Made by a program: the position numbers and the translations under genes. Below the pieces are notes generated by a model. The model did not search any database. It was not told the DNA's origin and saw only the letters and a list, made by a program, of their open reading frames with translations. From the NCBI GenBank assembly GCA_009379915.1, contig WHSV01000023.1, forward strand, positions 1 through 43,921: DNA of 43,921 nucleotides, written 5' to 3'. The DNA comes from Actinomycetota bacterium (GTDB lineage: Bacteria; Actinomycetota; CADDZG01; WHSQ01). Below, piece by piece: positions 24,469-37,072 of the stretch (positions within the stretch are counted from its first letter, which is position 1; the number at the start of each line of letters is the position of its first letter).

Positions 24469-25683
24469 GTGAACGAACACGAGTTGCAGTCCTACGCCCG
24501 CTTGGTCCTGAGCGTCGGCGCCAACATGCAGGCCGGCCAGGACGTGACGGTCAACGCCATGCTCGAGCACGCGCCGCTCGCGCGCGCTCTTGCTGAGGAG
24601 GCGTACGCGATGGGTGCCCGCTACGTCGACATCTGGTACTGGGACCCTCACGCCAAACGATCGCGGATTCGTCACGCGCCCAACGACACCCTCGGATGGA
24701 CTCCGCCGTGGCTGGACGCTCGTCACGAGTACACGGCCGAACACAGGTCGGCGAACATCGGGATCGTCGGCGACCCCGAACCCGACCTGCTCGTCGAGGT
24801 CGATCCGACGCGGGCGGCGATCGACCGTATGCCCTTCCTCGCGTCTCGACTGACCGCGAACATGAGTGGAGCGGTGAACTGGACGATCGTCCCCTGGCCC
24901 ACAGCCGGCTGGGCATCAACCGCGTTCGGCGAGCCCGACGTCGACAGGTTGTGGGGTTATCTGCGCGCGTTCTTACGACTCGACCAGCCGGACCCCGTCG
25001 CGGCGTGGAACGAGCACGTCGAGCGCCTCACCACCCGGGCCGCCCAGATGAACGAACGGGGATTCGACGCGCTGCACTATCGGCGGCCCGGCACCGATCT
25101 GACCGTGGGACTCATGCCCGACGCCAGGTGGTCGGCGGCGGAGATGAAGACGCACTGGGGAGTGACGTTCAGACCCAACCTTCCGACGGAGGAGATCTTT
25201 ACGGCTCCCGACCGCAGACGCGCCGACGGAGTGATCCGATCGACCCGGCCACTTGCTACCGGGGGCACGGTTGTGCGCGATCTGGAGGTGTCGTTCTCCG
25301 GCGGCGTCGTCACCGACGTGAAGGCGAGCACCGGCGCCGACATCGTGCGCGGTCAGCTCGAAGCCGACGAGGGGGCCAGACACCTGGGCGAGCTTGCGCT
25401 GGTGGACGGGTCGTCACCTATCGGAAAGTCGGGCGTCGTCTTCTTCGACACGTTGCTGGACGAAAACGCGACCTGTCACATCGCCTACGGGGCAGGAATC
25501 CCGACGGCCCTGGAGGATGCGGCCGCTCTTTCGACCGAGGAGCGTCTGGCACGCGGGCTAAATCACAGCAAGGTCCACACCGACTTCATGGTCGGGTCGC
25601 CGGAGCTCGAGGTGGACGGGGTCACTCGCGATGGCGACCGCATCCCGATCCTGCGCGACGAGGTGTGGCAGCTCGGGGGCTGA
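24469..25683 (+). CDS. M29-family metallo-aminopeptidase (thermophilic aminopeptidase family)
   Basis: M29 enzymes remove N-terminal residues from peptides in the cytoplasm with two metal ions. The ligand motifs are all present: PTEEIFTAPD (Glu241/242), LGELALVD (Glu308), CHIAYG (His337), and NHSKVHTDFMVGSPELEVDG (His366 or His370, and Asp372). The length of 404 aa matches the family. The GTG start at 24469-24471 follows an AGGAGGCGC ribosome binding site. The gene lies on the opposite strand to the core operons and is not obviously linked to its neighbours. The natural substrate cannot be inferred. Confidence 0.92.
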   Translation: MNEHELQSYARLVLSVGANMQAGQDVTVNAMLEHAPLARALAEEAYAMGARYVDIWYWDPHAKRSRIRHAPNDTLGWTPPWLDARHEYTAEHRSANIGIVGDPEPDLLVEVDPTRAAIDRMPFLASRLTANMSGAVNWTIVPWPTAGWASTAFGEPDVDRLWGYLRAFLRLDQPDPVAAWNEHVERLTTRAAQMNERGFDALHYRRPGTDLTVGLMPDARWSAAEMKTHWGVTFRPNLPTEEIFTAPDRRRADGVIRSTRPLATGGTVVRDLEVSFSGGVVTDVKASTGADIVRGQLEADEGARHLGELALVDGSSPIGKSGVVFFDTLLDENATCHIAYGAGIPTALEDAAALSTEERLARGLNHSKVHTDFMVGSPELEVDGVTRDGDRIPILRDEVWQLGG

Positions 25684-25770
25684 GACCTCGGGCCAAAGTC
25701 TCCGCGTCATAATTCAGTCACCAAAGCAGACCGTCTCTCTGCAGGCGGTAACCAAAACGGAGGCAGGATC

Positions 25771-26532
25771 ATGGGTCTGAGAGATTGGGTGAGCGGCGTT
25801 CTGACACGCCCGCAGGGCGAGGTGACGCTCGCCCTTCCACAGGAGAAGCCGGCGACGATCGAGGATGTGGTCACCCGGATGCAGCTCGTCCAGGCTCAAC
25901 TTCCACCCCGAGACGGAATCGCCCAGTTCAACAAGATGTATCTGACGGTGACCGAAGAGGTTCTTCGGAAAGGCGTCGGTCACGAGTTCGAGGACAAGGA
26001 GTTCGTCGAGCGGCTTGACGTCATCTTCGCGAACCTCTACTTCAAAGCCCTGGACGACTACCCTCGCGATCCTCAGGCGTGCGCGCGGTGCTGGAGCCCT
26101 CTCTTCCAATCTCGTGGCAGTTCGCGAATTGCACCCATTCAGTTCGCGCTCGCCGGGATGAACGCCCACATCAATCACGACCTCGTCCTCGCACTCAACG
26201 CAACCTGTCGTGAAATGCAGCTCGACCCCGAGCGCGACTCGGCACAGTACCGGGACTTCAGTCGCATCAACAAACTGTTGGCCGAGGCTCAGGAAAAGGT
26301 CGAGCCTTGGTTCAAGGAAGGCTTCCTTGGGATCCTCGACCGGGTTCTAGGCCAGGCCGATGAGGCGGTTGAGATGTGGAGTATGGAGCGAGCCCGCGAG
26401 AACGCATGGGTGCAAAGCGAGGCATTGTGGTTGCTTCGAGCGCACGAGCAGCTCACGGCTAGATTCCTGTTGGCACTCGACCGGACGGTCGGCTTCGCCG
26501 GACGGGGCTTGCTCTTCGAGCGTCCTTTGTGA
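25771..26532 (+). CDS. DUF5995-family protein
   Basis: This 253-residue protein has the pattern of the DUF5995 family of actinobacteria, including the segment IAPIQFALAGMNAHINHDLVLAL, in which the Asn and His residues are characteristic. It is largely helical and has no signal peptide or membrane segment. A region near VQSEALWLLRAHEQLTARFL completes the C-terminus. The ATG at 25771 follows GGAGGCAGGATC. The function of the family is unknown to me. It is convergent with the LacI-type gene, whose stop lies 10 bp beyond its own. Confidence 0.8.
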   Translation: MGLRDWVSGVLTRPQGEVTLALPQEKPATIEDVVTRMQLVQAQLPPRDGIAQFNKMYLTVTEEVLRKGVGHEFEDKEFVERLDVIFANLYFKALDDYPRDPQACARCWSPLFQSRGSSRIAPIQFALAGMNAHINHDLVLALNATCREMQLDPERDSAQYRDFSRINKLLAEAQEKVEPWFKEGFLGILDRVLGQADEAVEMWSMERARENAWVQSEALWLLRAHEQLTARFLLALDRTVGFAGRGLLFERPL

Positions 26533-26542
26533 GGAGATCACC

Positions 26543-27610
26543 CTAGCCGGGAGGCGCGGTCGATCTCCGCACCACCAGCTCCATGGGGCCCGTTACCACC
26601 TCTTCGATGTCCGCGTCGGGTGTCGATTGTTCCAACAGCTGCACTGCCCTGTGGCCCAGTTGCCCCAACGGCATCCTCACGGTAGTCAGCGGAGGATCAA
26701 CGAAAGCCGCCGGCCTCAGATCGTGGATGGCAACGATCGAGAGCTCTTCGGGTACTCGGACGCCCGCCCGACAAGCGGCATGCAGTGCACCGATTGCCTG
26801 CAAGACGTTTGCCGCGAAGACTGCCGTTGGAGGTTCGTCGACCGCGAGCAAGCGTTTCATCGCGCCGGCCCCCGCTTCTTCGGTGTGATCCGCAGCGATG
26901 ATCAGATCGTCGCTCGCGGCCACTCCGGCGGCTCGGAGAGCGTGCTCGTACCCCGCGCGCCGCTGCCCGGCACACGATCCCCACGGCGGCCCTGCCAGGT
27001 GGGCGATTCTGGTGTGCCCCAACGCGAGGAGATGATTCATGCCCATCATGGATGCACCCGCGTCATCGAAGACGACGCACCGACGGGCGGACTCCGGGCG
27101 CCGATTCAACATGAGCCAAGGAACTCCTGCAGTCGTGAGAGACGACGCGATCTCGTCGGTTTCGTTCATACCCGCGAGGACCAGCCCGTCGACTCGCCCT
27201 TGTGTGATGATCTCCGCAAATCGATGCACTCCGAACCCCTCGTCGCAGGCACTCGCCGTCAACAGCGCGACACCGAGTTCGCCGGCAGCAGACTCGGCGC
27301 CCCTGATGATGGCCGGATACACGGGGTTCCCGAAATCCGGAATGAGCATTCCCAGGATGCCCGTGCGCCCCTGCCTAAGGCTTCTCGCGATCGCGTTTGG
27401 CCGGTACTTGAGGTCGGCAACGGCCTGCAGGACTCTTGCTCGAGTTGAATCACGAATGCTGAGCCGGGAGTCGCCCGTGAGAACCCGCGAGACGACCGAG
27501 CGGTCGACGGAGGCGCGCGCCGCCACATCCGCAAGCGTGGGCTTGCGCGGCCTTTCCGTTTTCCTCACGCTCCGACGCCCCTTCGGGGCCTCCCCACTCG
27601 CGTTGTCCAT
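26543..27610 (-). CDS. LacI/GalR-family transcriptional regulator
   Basis: The N-terminal HTH is complete (residues 25-45: TLADVAARASVDRSVVSRVL), followed by the hinge YRPNAIARSLRQGRTGILG. The effector domain is periplasmic-binding-like, with IPDFGNPVYPAIIRGAESAA, VDGLVLAG, NHLLALGHTRIAHLAGP and the dimer region TTVRMPLGQLGHRAVQLL. I chose the ATG at 27608-27610 (355 aa), because GAAGGG lies upstream; the frame extends to 27688 without support. The first 20 residues form a basic extension before the HTH. No sugar-uptake or sugar-catabolism genes lie nearby, so its regulon is unknown. Confidence 0.92.
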   Translation of the reverse strand: MDNASGEAPKGRRSVRKTERPRKPTLADVAARASVDRSVVSRVLTGDSRLSIRDSTRARVLQAVADLKYRPNAIARSLRQGRTGILGMLIPDFGNPVYPAIIRGAESAAGELGVALLTASACDEGFGVHRFAEIITQGRVDGLVLAGMNETDEIASSLTTAGVPWLMLNRRPESARRCVVFDDAGASMMGMNHLLALGHTRIAHLAGPPWGSCAGQRRAGYEHALRAAGVAASDDLIIAADHTEEAGAGAMKRLLAVDEPPTAVFAANVLQAIGALHAACRAGVRVPEELSIVAIHDLRPAAFVDPPLTTVRMPLGQLGHRAVQLLEQSTPDADIEEVVTGPMELVVRRSTAPPG

Positions 27611-27642
27611 CCGTGGCCCTTCGCTACGCGCGATCTGCGGGG

Positions 27643-27672
27643 AACCTAGTCCTACGACAACAGCAGTAGCAA
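27643..27672 (-). promoter_or_regulatory. weak candidate promoter for the LacI-type gene
   Basis: TTGCTA (27667-27672) and TAGGTT (27643-27648) are separated by 18 bp on the minus strand, between the rpoC terminator and the regulator ATG. The match is modest and no palindromic LacI-type operator was seen in it. Confidence 0.25.
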
Positions 27673-27684
27673 GGCCCTTTGCAC

Positions 27685-27719
27685 ACAAGAGGCCCCCGGG
27701 CGAACCGGGGGCCCCTTGT
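27685..27719 (-). terminator. intrinsic terminator of the rpoB-rpoC operon
   Basis: GGCCCCCGG and CCGGGGGCC form a 9-bp stem around a 5-base loop; outer ACAAG and CTTGT arms extend it beyond a mismatch. On the minus strand it is followed by TCTTGTGTG. It lies 25 bp after the rpoC stop and before the LacI-type gene. Confidence 0.7.
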
Positions 27720-27744
27720 TGACGCCGTGATTGTTACAAGGTCG

Positions 27745-31671
<3,927 letters not shown>

Positions 31672-31674
31672 TAC

Positions 31675-34600
31675 CTAAACCTCCTCGACCGAAGACGGCT
31701 CTCTGCGGGACAGATCGATGCCGAGTTCCTCCGCGGTGCGGAAGATGTCCTCGTCGATCTCCTTCATTTCGATCTCCTCACCCGTCGCCGAAAGCACCTC
31801 GACGTTCAGGCAGAGGGATTGCATTTCCTTGATCAACACCTTGAAGGACTCCGGAATGCCGGGCTCGGGGATGTTCTCGCCCTTGACCACGGCCTCGTAG
31901 ACCTTCACTCGGCCGAGCACATCGTCCGACTTGATCGTCAACAGCTCCTGCAGGCAGTAGGAGGCACCGTAGGCCTCGAGGGCCCACACCTCCATCTCAC
32001 CGAAGCGCTGGCCACCGAACTGGGCCTTACCTCCGAGCGGCTGCTGCGTGATCATGGAGTACGGACCGGTCGACCGAGCGTGAATCTTGTCGTCGACCAT
32101 GTGGCTGAGCTTCAGCACGTACATGTATCCGACCGTGATCTCGTTGTCGTATGGCTCACCCGAACGCCCGTCGTACAACTGGGCCTTTCCGACCTTGTTG
32201 ACGAGCGGGTACTCCGTCTTGCGAGCGGCAACCTTGTCGAGCGCGTCGAGGATCTCGTCCTCGCGCGCCCCGTCGAACACCGGAGTTGAGACCCACATCG
32301 GGTCGGCGTCGTGCCACTTGCCCGGCGCGGGCGTGCGGTCACCGTCGTCAAAGTGGTGCTTGGCGACCCAACCGAGGTGACTCTCGAGCACCTGGCCGAG
32401 GTTCATTCTCGACGGAACACCGAGCGGGTTCAGGATGATGTCGATCGGAGTTCCGTCCGGCAAGAACGGCATGTCCTGCTCCGGAAGGATCTTGCTGATG
32501 ACACCCTTGTTTCCGTGGCGTCCGGCCAGCTTGTCGCCCTCCGAGATCTTGCGCTTCTGAGCAACGAACACTCGAACGAGCTCGTTGACTCCGGGGGACA
32601 GCTCGTCGCCCTGCTCACGAGTGAACAGACGAACTCCGATGACCTTGCCCTCTTCGCCGTGGGGCATCTTGAGCGAGGTGTCGCGCACCTCACGCGCCTT
32701 CTCACCGAAGATCGCCCTCAACAGGCGCTCCTCGGGAGTCAGCTCGGTCTCGCCCTTGGGAGTGACCTTGCCGACGAGCACGTCACCGGGGCCGACATCG
32801 GCACCGATGCGAATGATGCCTCGCTCGTCGAGGTCGGCGAGGACCTCCTCCGAGACGTTGGGGATGTCACGAGTGATCTCCTCGGGACCGAGCTTCGTGT
32901 CGCGTGCATCGATCTCGTACTCCTCGATGTGGATCGAGGACAGGATGTCCCTTTTGACGAGACGCTCGGACAGGATGATCGCGTCCTCGAAGTTGTAGCC
33001 CTCCCAGGACATGAACGCGACCATCAGGTTCGCGCCCAGCGCCATCTCGCCGTTGTCGGTCGAGGCACCGTCGGCGAGCACGTCGCCAACCTTGACCTTC
33101 TGCCCCTCGCTCACCAGCGGACGCTGGTTCATGCAGGTGGACTGATTCGAGCGGCGGAACTTCTCGAGCTTGTAGATGTAGCGCTCGTGCCCGGTCTTCG
33201 CCGCGATCACGATGCGGTCCGCGGTTACTTCCTCGATGGTGCCTTCGTGCTCGGCCATGACGACGTCGCCGGCATCGGTGGCCGCGCGAAACTCGAGCCC
33301 GGTCCCGACGATGGGGGCCTGGGGCTTGAGCAGAGGCACGGCCTGGCGCTGCATGTTGGCACCCATGAGGGCCCGGTTTGCGTCGTCGTGCTCGAGGAAC
33401 GGGATGCAGGAAGCGCTGACCGACACGATCTGCTTCGGGCTGACGTCCATGTAGTCGAGGTCGGTTGCGTCGACGTAGTCGGGGTCGTTGTGACGCGCTC
33501 GCGCGAGCACCTTGTCCTCTTGGAAGTGACCCTTCTCGTCGATCACCGCGTTCGCCTGGGCGATGATCGAACGGTCCTCCTGGTCGGCGGTGAGGTACTC
33601 GATCTGGTCCGTGACCTTGCCCTTGACGACCTTGCGGTAGGGGGTCTCGACGAAGCCGTAGCGATTCAAACGGGCGTATGTCGAAAGCGAGGCGATGAGA
33701 CCAATGTTCGGGCCCTCGGGTGTCTCGATCGGACACATGCGGCCGTAGTGGCTCGGGTGAACATCGCGGACCTCGAATCCGGCTCGCTCGCGGCTCAGTC
33801 CCCCAGGCCCGAGGGCGTTGAGGCGGCGGCGGTGCGTGAGTCCCGCCAACGGGTTGGTCTGGTCCATGAACTGGCTGAGCTGACTCGACCCGAAGAACTC
33901 CTTGATCGAGGCGACGACCGGGCGGATGTTGATCAGCGTCTGCGGCGTGATGGCCTCGACGTCCTGCGTGGTCATGCGCTCCTTGACGACGCGCTCCATG
34001 CGGGAGAGGCCCACCCGGATCTGGTTCTGAATGAGCTCTCCGACGGGCCGAACGCGACGGTTGCCGAAGTGGTCGATGTCGTCGGTCTCGTAGTCGGGGT
34101 CGCCCGCGTGCAGCTTCACCAGATAACGGATGGTGTCCAGGATGTCTTCTTTGCGAAGCACCGAACCCATCTCGGTGATGGCGTCTTCGGTCGACTCGAA
34201 ATCGAGCTTGCGGTTGACCTTGTAGCGACCGACCCGCGCGAGGTCGTAACGCTTGGAGTTGAAGAACAGGTTCTCGATCAGGCTGCGGGCGCTCTCGACC
34301 GTGGGCGGCTCGCCCGGTCGAAGCTTGCGGTAGACGTCGATGAGGGCCTCTTCCTGGGTCTCGATCGTGTCCTTCTCGAGCGTTGCCGCGATCGACTCTG
34401 CGCCCTCGAACAGCTCGAGGATCTCGTTGTCGTCGCCGTAACCGAGCGCCTTCAAGAGGACGGTTACGTACTGACGCCGCTTCCGATCCACTCGGACGCC
34501 GACGGTGTCGCGCTTGTCGGTCTCGAACTCGAGCCAGGCACCGCGCGCGGGAATCACCTTGCAGGCGTAGACGTCTTTGTCCGAAGTCTTGTCGACGCTG

Positions 34601-35028
34601 CGGTCGAAGTAGACGCCGGGAGACCGGACGAGCTGGCTGACCACCACTCGCTCGGTTCCGTTGATGATGAAGGTCCCCTTTTCGGTCATCATCGGGAAGT
34701 CGCCCATGAAGACCGTCTGCTCCTTGATCTCGCCGGTCTCCTTGTTGATGAAGGCGGCGGTCACGAACAGCGGGCGAGAGAAATCGAGGTCCTTCTCCTT
34801 GCACTCGTCCTCATCGAACTTCGGTGGCTCGAAGCGATGAGCCAAGAACTGCAGTGCGAGGTTCCCCGTGAAGTCCTCGATCGGGGACATGTCATTGAGC
34901 GTGTCCTTCAGGCCCTCCTCGAGGAACCAGGTAAAGGACTCCTTCTGCACCGAAATGAGGTCCGGGGGAGAGAGGACTTCGGTGAGTTTTGCGAAAGTAC
35001 GGCGTTCGCGCAGGGCATTGAACGACAA
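31675..35028 (-). CDS. rpoB: DNA-directed RNA polymerase subunit beta
   Basis: The beta subunit (1117 aa) forms one side of the active cleft and the rifampicin pocket. Rif cluster I is present as [20 protein letters not shown] followed by [11 protein letters not shown]. The residue equivalent to E. coli Ser531 is Asn404 (codon AAC at 33817-33819); the equivalents of Asp516 and His526 are unchanged. The active-site regions [22 protein letters not shown] and the C-terminal [24 protein letters not shown] are intact. The start is TTG at 35026-35028 with GAGGAGG just upstream; no closer ATG gives a full N-terminus. It is separated from rplL by 740 bp with its own promoter. Confidence 0.98.
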   Translation of the reverse strand: MSFNALRERRTFAKLTEVLSPPDLISVQKESFTWFLEEGLKDTLNDMSPIEDFTGNLALQFLAHRFEPPKFDEDECKEKDLDFSRPLFVTAAFINKETGEIKEQTVFMGDFPMMTEKGTFIINGTERVVVSQLVRSPGVYFDRSVDKTSDKDVYACKVIPARGAWLEFETDKRDTVGVRVDRKRRQYVTVLLKALGYGDDNEILELFEGAESIAATLEKDTIETQEEALIDVYRKLRPGEPPTVESARSLIENLFFNSKRYDLARVGRYKVNRKLDFESTEDAITEMGSVLRKEDILDTIRYLVKLHAGDPDYETDDIDHFGNRRVRPVGELIQNQIRVGLSRMERVVKERMTTQDVEAITPQTLINIRPVVASIKEFFGSSQLSQFMDQTNPLAGLTHRRRLNALGPGGLSRERAGFEVRDVHPSHYGRMCPIETPEGPNIGLIASLSTYARLNRYGFVETPYRKVVKGKVTDQIEYLTADQEDRSIIAQANAVIDEKGHFQEDKVLARARHNDPDYVDATDLDYMDVSPKQIVSVSASCIPFLEHDDANRALMGANMQRQAVPLLKPQAPIVGTGLEFRAATDAGDVVMAEHEGTIEEVTADRIVIAAKTGHERYIYKLEKFRRSNQSTCMNQRPLVSEGQKVKVGDVLADGASTDNGEMALGANLMVAFMSWEGYNFEDAIILSERLVKRDILSSIHIEEYEIDARDTKLGPEEITRDIPNVSEEVLADLDERGIIRIGADVGPGDVLVGKVTPKGETELTPEERLLRAIFGEKAREVRDTSLKMPHGEEGKVIGVRLFTREQGDELSPGVNELVRVFVAQKRKISEGDKLAGRHGNKGVISKILPEQDMPFLPDGTPIDIILNPLGVPSRMNLGQVLESHLGWVAKHHFDDGDRTPAPGKWHDADPMWVSTPVFDGAREDEILDALDKVAARKTEYPLVNKVGKAQLYDGRSGEPYDNEITVGYMYVLKLSHMVDDKIHARSTGPYSMITQQPLGGKAQFGGQRFGEMEVWALEAYGASYCLQELLTIKSDDVLGRVKVYEAVVKGENIPEPGIPESFKVLIKEMQSLCLNVEVLSATGEEIEMKEIDEDIFRTAEELGIDLSRREPSSVEEV

Positions 35029-35156
35029 GCGAGCCTCCTCTTGGCGGTACTAGACGGCGGTTCTGAAGCTTGCTCCCCGAACGGATCGAACTGGGCGGTT
35101 CTTAGCCGCGCGACAGAACGTCTGAGACGTATGGGGGGTGGGCACAACAGCACACG

Positions 35157-35186
35157 AGTATAGGCGCACGCCTACACCCGCGTCAA
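35157..35186 (-). promoter_or_regulatory. main promoter candidate of rpoB-rpoC with palindromic spacer
   Basis: TTGACG (35181-35186) and TATACT (35157-35162) are separated by 18 bp on the minus strand. The spacer and the edge of the -10 contain TAGGCG-CA-CGCCTA (35161-35174), a perfect 6+6 palindrome that could be an operator. This is the best -10 in the window. Confidence 0.65.
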
Positions 35187-35257
35187 ATATACGGCTATTC
35201 AGTTGGCCTGATCGTGGTAGCGCCTGTATAGGTACCCCTCAGATTGGGCCAGAAATC

Positions 35258-35287
35258 ACCATAATCCTGGTCCTGCCCCTGGGTCAA
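35258..35287 (-). promoter_or_regulatory. upstream promoter candidate of rpoB-rpoC
   Basis: TTGACC (35282-35287) and TATGGT (35258-35263) are separated by 18 bp on the minus strand, about 100 bp upstream of the main candidate. Two tandem promoters upstream of rpoB are known in some actinobacteria, but this one rests on the sequence match alone. Confidence 0.35.
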
Positions 35288-35323
35288 CACCCTCCGTCGC
35301 CTACGTATTCCCAGGTGAGGGGG

Positions 35324-35480
35324 CCGCTCCGGCTTCCCCGCCGCTCGAAAACCCGAAAACCAGCATCGAAGGGGGGAATTCGGGGGATGATCCGGTCGGT
35401 GAGCCCGCTCCGGCTTCCCCGCCGCTCGAAAACCCGAAAAGCGGCATCGACGGGGTGAGTTGGTGATGCACGGGTGGATC
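35324..35480 (+). repeat. tandem copies of the GC-rich intergenic repeat
   Basis: A 36-bp block is repeated exactly at 35324-35359 and 35405-35440, a period of 81 bp. It starts CCGCTCCGGCTTCCCC and ends AAAACCCGAAAA. Similarity continues into the following bases (GCATCGA, GGGG, GA-TT, then CCCGCTC), so the whole 81-bp unit is repeated and the part after the 36-bp block has diverged more. Confidence 0.8.
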
Positions 35481-35638
35481 TGCCCGCTCTGGGTGAGTCG
35501 GGGGCCGAAACTCCTCCGAATGCGTGCCACGGCGCACGTTTTTGGCCTCAGTCCCGCGTACCGGTTGCCATGCCAAAAAGGCGTCGTACGTCCCGCCCCC
35601 GACGAGCGCGATAGCGGTCCGGGTTTTGGCCCCGGCGA

Positions 35639-35706
35639 GACTCACCCGAAGCGGGCCCGAGGACCAGAACGACTACCCAATCGCCCCCTTCGCTGCCGGT
35701 TTTCGC
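35639..35706 (-). repeat. inverted copy of the GC-rich intergenic repeat
   Basis: On the minus strand this reads CGAAAACCGGCAGCGAAGGG, then GCGATTGGGTAG, CTGGTCC and GCCCGCTTCGGGTGAGTC. The blocks occur in the same order and spacing as in the plus-strand copies at 35324-35480 and 22261-22330. The end GCCCGCTyyGGGTGAGTC matches the second direct copy best. Confidence 0.65.
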
Positions 35707-35728
35707 CCGGCGCGACCTAGAAATGGGC

Positions 35729-35754
35729 GGGCGGGCCCCCGGAGGGACCCGCCC
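35729..35754 (-). terminator. intrinsic terminator after rplL
   Basis: GGGCGGG and CCCGCCC form a 7-bp GC stem, continued by 3 more pairs after one mismatch, with a 4-base loop. On the minus strand it is followed by GCCCATTTCT. It lies 15 bp after the rplL stop and probably ends most rplJ-rplL transcripts. Confidence 0.65.
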
Positions 35755-35768
35755 ACGCTCAGACAGCG

Positions 35769-36161
35769 CTACTTGACCTCGACCGTGGCGCCGGCGGCCT
35801 CCAGCTTGTCCTTCGCCTCGTTCGCCTGCTCCTTGTTGACCTTCTCGAGCACCGGCTTCGGAGCGTTGTCGACGAGATCCTTGGCCTCCTTCAGGCCGAG
35901 GCTCGTCAGGCTGCGAACCTCCTTGATGACCTGGATCTTCTTGTCGCCGGCGGCGTTCAAGACGACGTCGAACTCGTCCTTCTCTTCCTCCGCGGCTGCT
36001 TCGCCTCCGGCGCCTCCAGGAGCTGCGGCCACCGCAACCGGAGCTGCGGCGCTGACGCCGAACTTCTCCTCGAACGCCTTTACGAACTCGCTTAGCTCGA
36101 GCACCGTCCAGTTGGCGATGGCGTCGAGTACTTCATCGTGGCTGAGTGTCTTGGTGGCCAT
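35769..36161 (-). CDS. rplL: 50S ribosomal protein L7/L12 (bL12)
   Basis: bL12 forms the flexible stalk that recruits translational GTPases. The N-terminal dimer domain ([31 protein letters not shown]), an alanine- and glycine-rich hinge and the C-terminal domain ([68 protein letters not shown]) are complete. The length of 130 aa is normal. The ATG at 36159-36161 lies 3 bp after the rplJ stop, and AGGAGGAGTAGGC gives a strong ribosome binding site inside the end of rplJ. Confidence 0.98.
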   Translation of the reverse strand: MATKTLSHDEVLDAIANWTVLELSEFVKAFEEKFGVSAAAPVAVAAAPGGAGGEAAAEEEKDEFDVVLNAAGDKKIQVIKEVRSLTSLGLKEAKDLVDNAPKPVLEKVNKEQANEAKDKLEAAGATVEVK

Positions 36162-36164
36162 TGC

Positions 36165-36869
36165 CTACTCCTCCTCCTTTTCGCGATCGTCGAGCCGATC
36201 GCTGGTCTCTTTCGTTGTGTCCTCGCCGCCGGTCGCGGCGTCTTCGTCGGTGGACCCGGTTGAATCACTGCTCTCTTGGCCCTCGCTGGACGCGGCGCCC
36301 TCTTCACTCGGAGCTCCCTCCGCCGCGGGGGCTTCCGGTAACTCGCCGGACTCCTTTTGGGTAACGATCTGCGCGAGCATCGAGCCGAGGTCCCGGAGCA
36401 ACGCGGCCAGCGCGTTGACCGTGAGCTGAGCGGGCTGGTTCATCATCATGGCGATCTTCGCGAGCTGAGTCTCACGCGGCTCGAGCTTCGCAAGGTCCCT
36501 TGCCTGCTCGGCCGAGATGAACTTTCCGGCGAGAATGCCCCCCTTGACCTGGAGGACGGGGTATCTCTTGGCCACATCGTCGATCGCCTTCGCCGCCGCC
36601 GCGGCATCGCCCTTGACGTACGCAATCGCGGTCGGCCCGACGAGCAAATCGATGAGATCGTCGAGTCCAAGGTCCTTGACCGCTATGCGAGCGAGCGTGT
36701 TCTTCGACACCTTGTACTCGGTGTCGGCGTCTGCCTCGCGCAGGGCCTGCCGGACCTCGGCGATCTGGCCGACGCTGAGTCCTCGGTACTCGGTCAGCAA
36801 CGCGGCGTCGCTGTTGTTGAACCTCTCCGAGATCTCTTTAACGGCAGCGACTTTTTCCGGTCTGGCCAT
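36165..36869 (-). CDS. rplJ: 50S ribosomal protein L10 (uL10) with acidic C-terminal tail
   Basis: uL10 anchors the L7/L12 stalk. Residues 1-165 are a normal L10: RPEKVAAVKEISERFNNSDAALLTEYRGLSVGQIAEVR, YKVSKNTLARIAV and GPTAIAYV, then the helical L12-binding tail NALAALLRDLGSMLAQIV. Residues 166-234 are acidic and low-complexity (Glu, Ser, Ala, Gly, Asp). The last residues [12 protein letters not shown] are encoded by a copy of the dispersed hairpin repeat. I chose the ATG at 36867-36869, 234 aa; an upstream in-frame start at 36902 is not conserved. An L10 leader precedes it. Confidence 0.97.
   Translation of the reverse strand: MARPEKVAAVKEISERFNNSDAALLTEYRGLSVGQIAEVRQALREADADTEYKVSKNTLARIAVKDLGLDDLIDLLVGPTAIAYVKGDAAAAAKAIDDVAKRYPVLQVKGGILAGKFISAEQARDLAKLEPRETQLAKIAMMMNQPAQLTVNALAALLRDLGSMLAQIVTQKESGELPEAPAAEGAPSEEGAASSEGQESSDSTGSTDEDAATGGEDTTKETSDRLDDREKEEE
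36183..36202 (-). repeat. dispersed hairpin repeat, copy inside the 3' end of rplJ
   Basis: On the minus strand GCGATCGGC-TC-GACGATCGC is the hairpin repeat with one arm mismatch. It is read in frame as SDRLDDR near the end of L10 and lies 15 bp before the rplJ stop rather than after it, which suggests that the stop codon was displaced downstream after the repeat arrived. Confidence 0.7.
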
Positions 36870-36909
36870 AGGCGCTTTCTCCCTCTTCAGCAATTCCCTC
36901 ATAACAAAA

Positions 36910-37017
36910 CGCGGTCGCCAGACGGCGACCGCGCACGAGAGAGTGCGTTACGGCTCCCTGAGGATCCGCTTTCGCTCGCCTGCGCAGGCTGTGGGTTTTA
37001 AGGGCGGACCCACCTGC
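36910..37017 (-). promoter_or_regulatory. ribosomal protein L10 leader with attenuator-like hairpin
   Basis: On the minus strand the leader has CCAGACCGCAGG, then a stem GCAGG-TGGGT paired with ACCCA-CAG-CCTGC (36984-37017), where the 3-base CAG bulge resembles the kink-turn of the known L10 leader. Downstream CGCGGTCGCC-GTCT-GGCGACCGCG (36910-36933) is a 10-bp stem followed by TTTTGTT, a terminator-like element 40 bases before rplJ. A competing 5-bp stem (CGCAC/GTGCG) overlaps its left arm. L10 or L10-(L12)n binding would be expected to repress the operon. Confidence 0.65.
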
Positions 37018-37072
37018 GGTCTGGGGCTGCTTAGGCATAGGAGGATATCGCATCACCCAACCAGGAGGACCC

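Larger units (their letters stand above)
35029..35768. other. 740-bp rplL-rpoB gap: terminator, repeats and promoters
   Basis: No gene is supported here; the open frames lack ribosome binding sites and known domains. From right to left the segment holds the rplL terminator, an inverted copy of the GC-rich repeat (35639-35706), two direct copies of it (35324-35480), an upstream promoter candidate (35258-35287), and a strong promoter with a palindromic spacer (35157-35186). The rpoB leader from that promoter would be about 120 bases. Confidence 0.7.

Noticed and set aside
32311-35163. 950-codon open frame antisense to rpoB
   Set aside because: It mirrors the codon structure of rpoB in GC-rich DNA, has no recognisable domain or ribosome binding site, and rpoB is certain.
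35324-35440. Two identical 36-bp repeats 45 bp apart, resembling a two-unit CRISPR array
   Set aside because: The similarity continues into the 'spacer', diverged and inverted copies occur elsewhere, and there are no cas genes.
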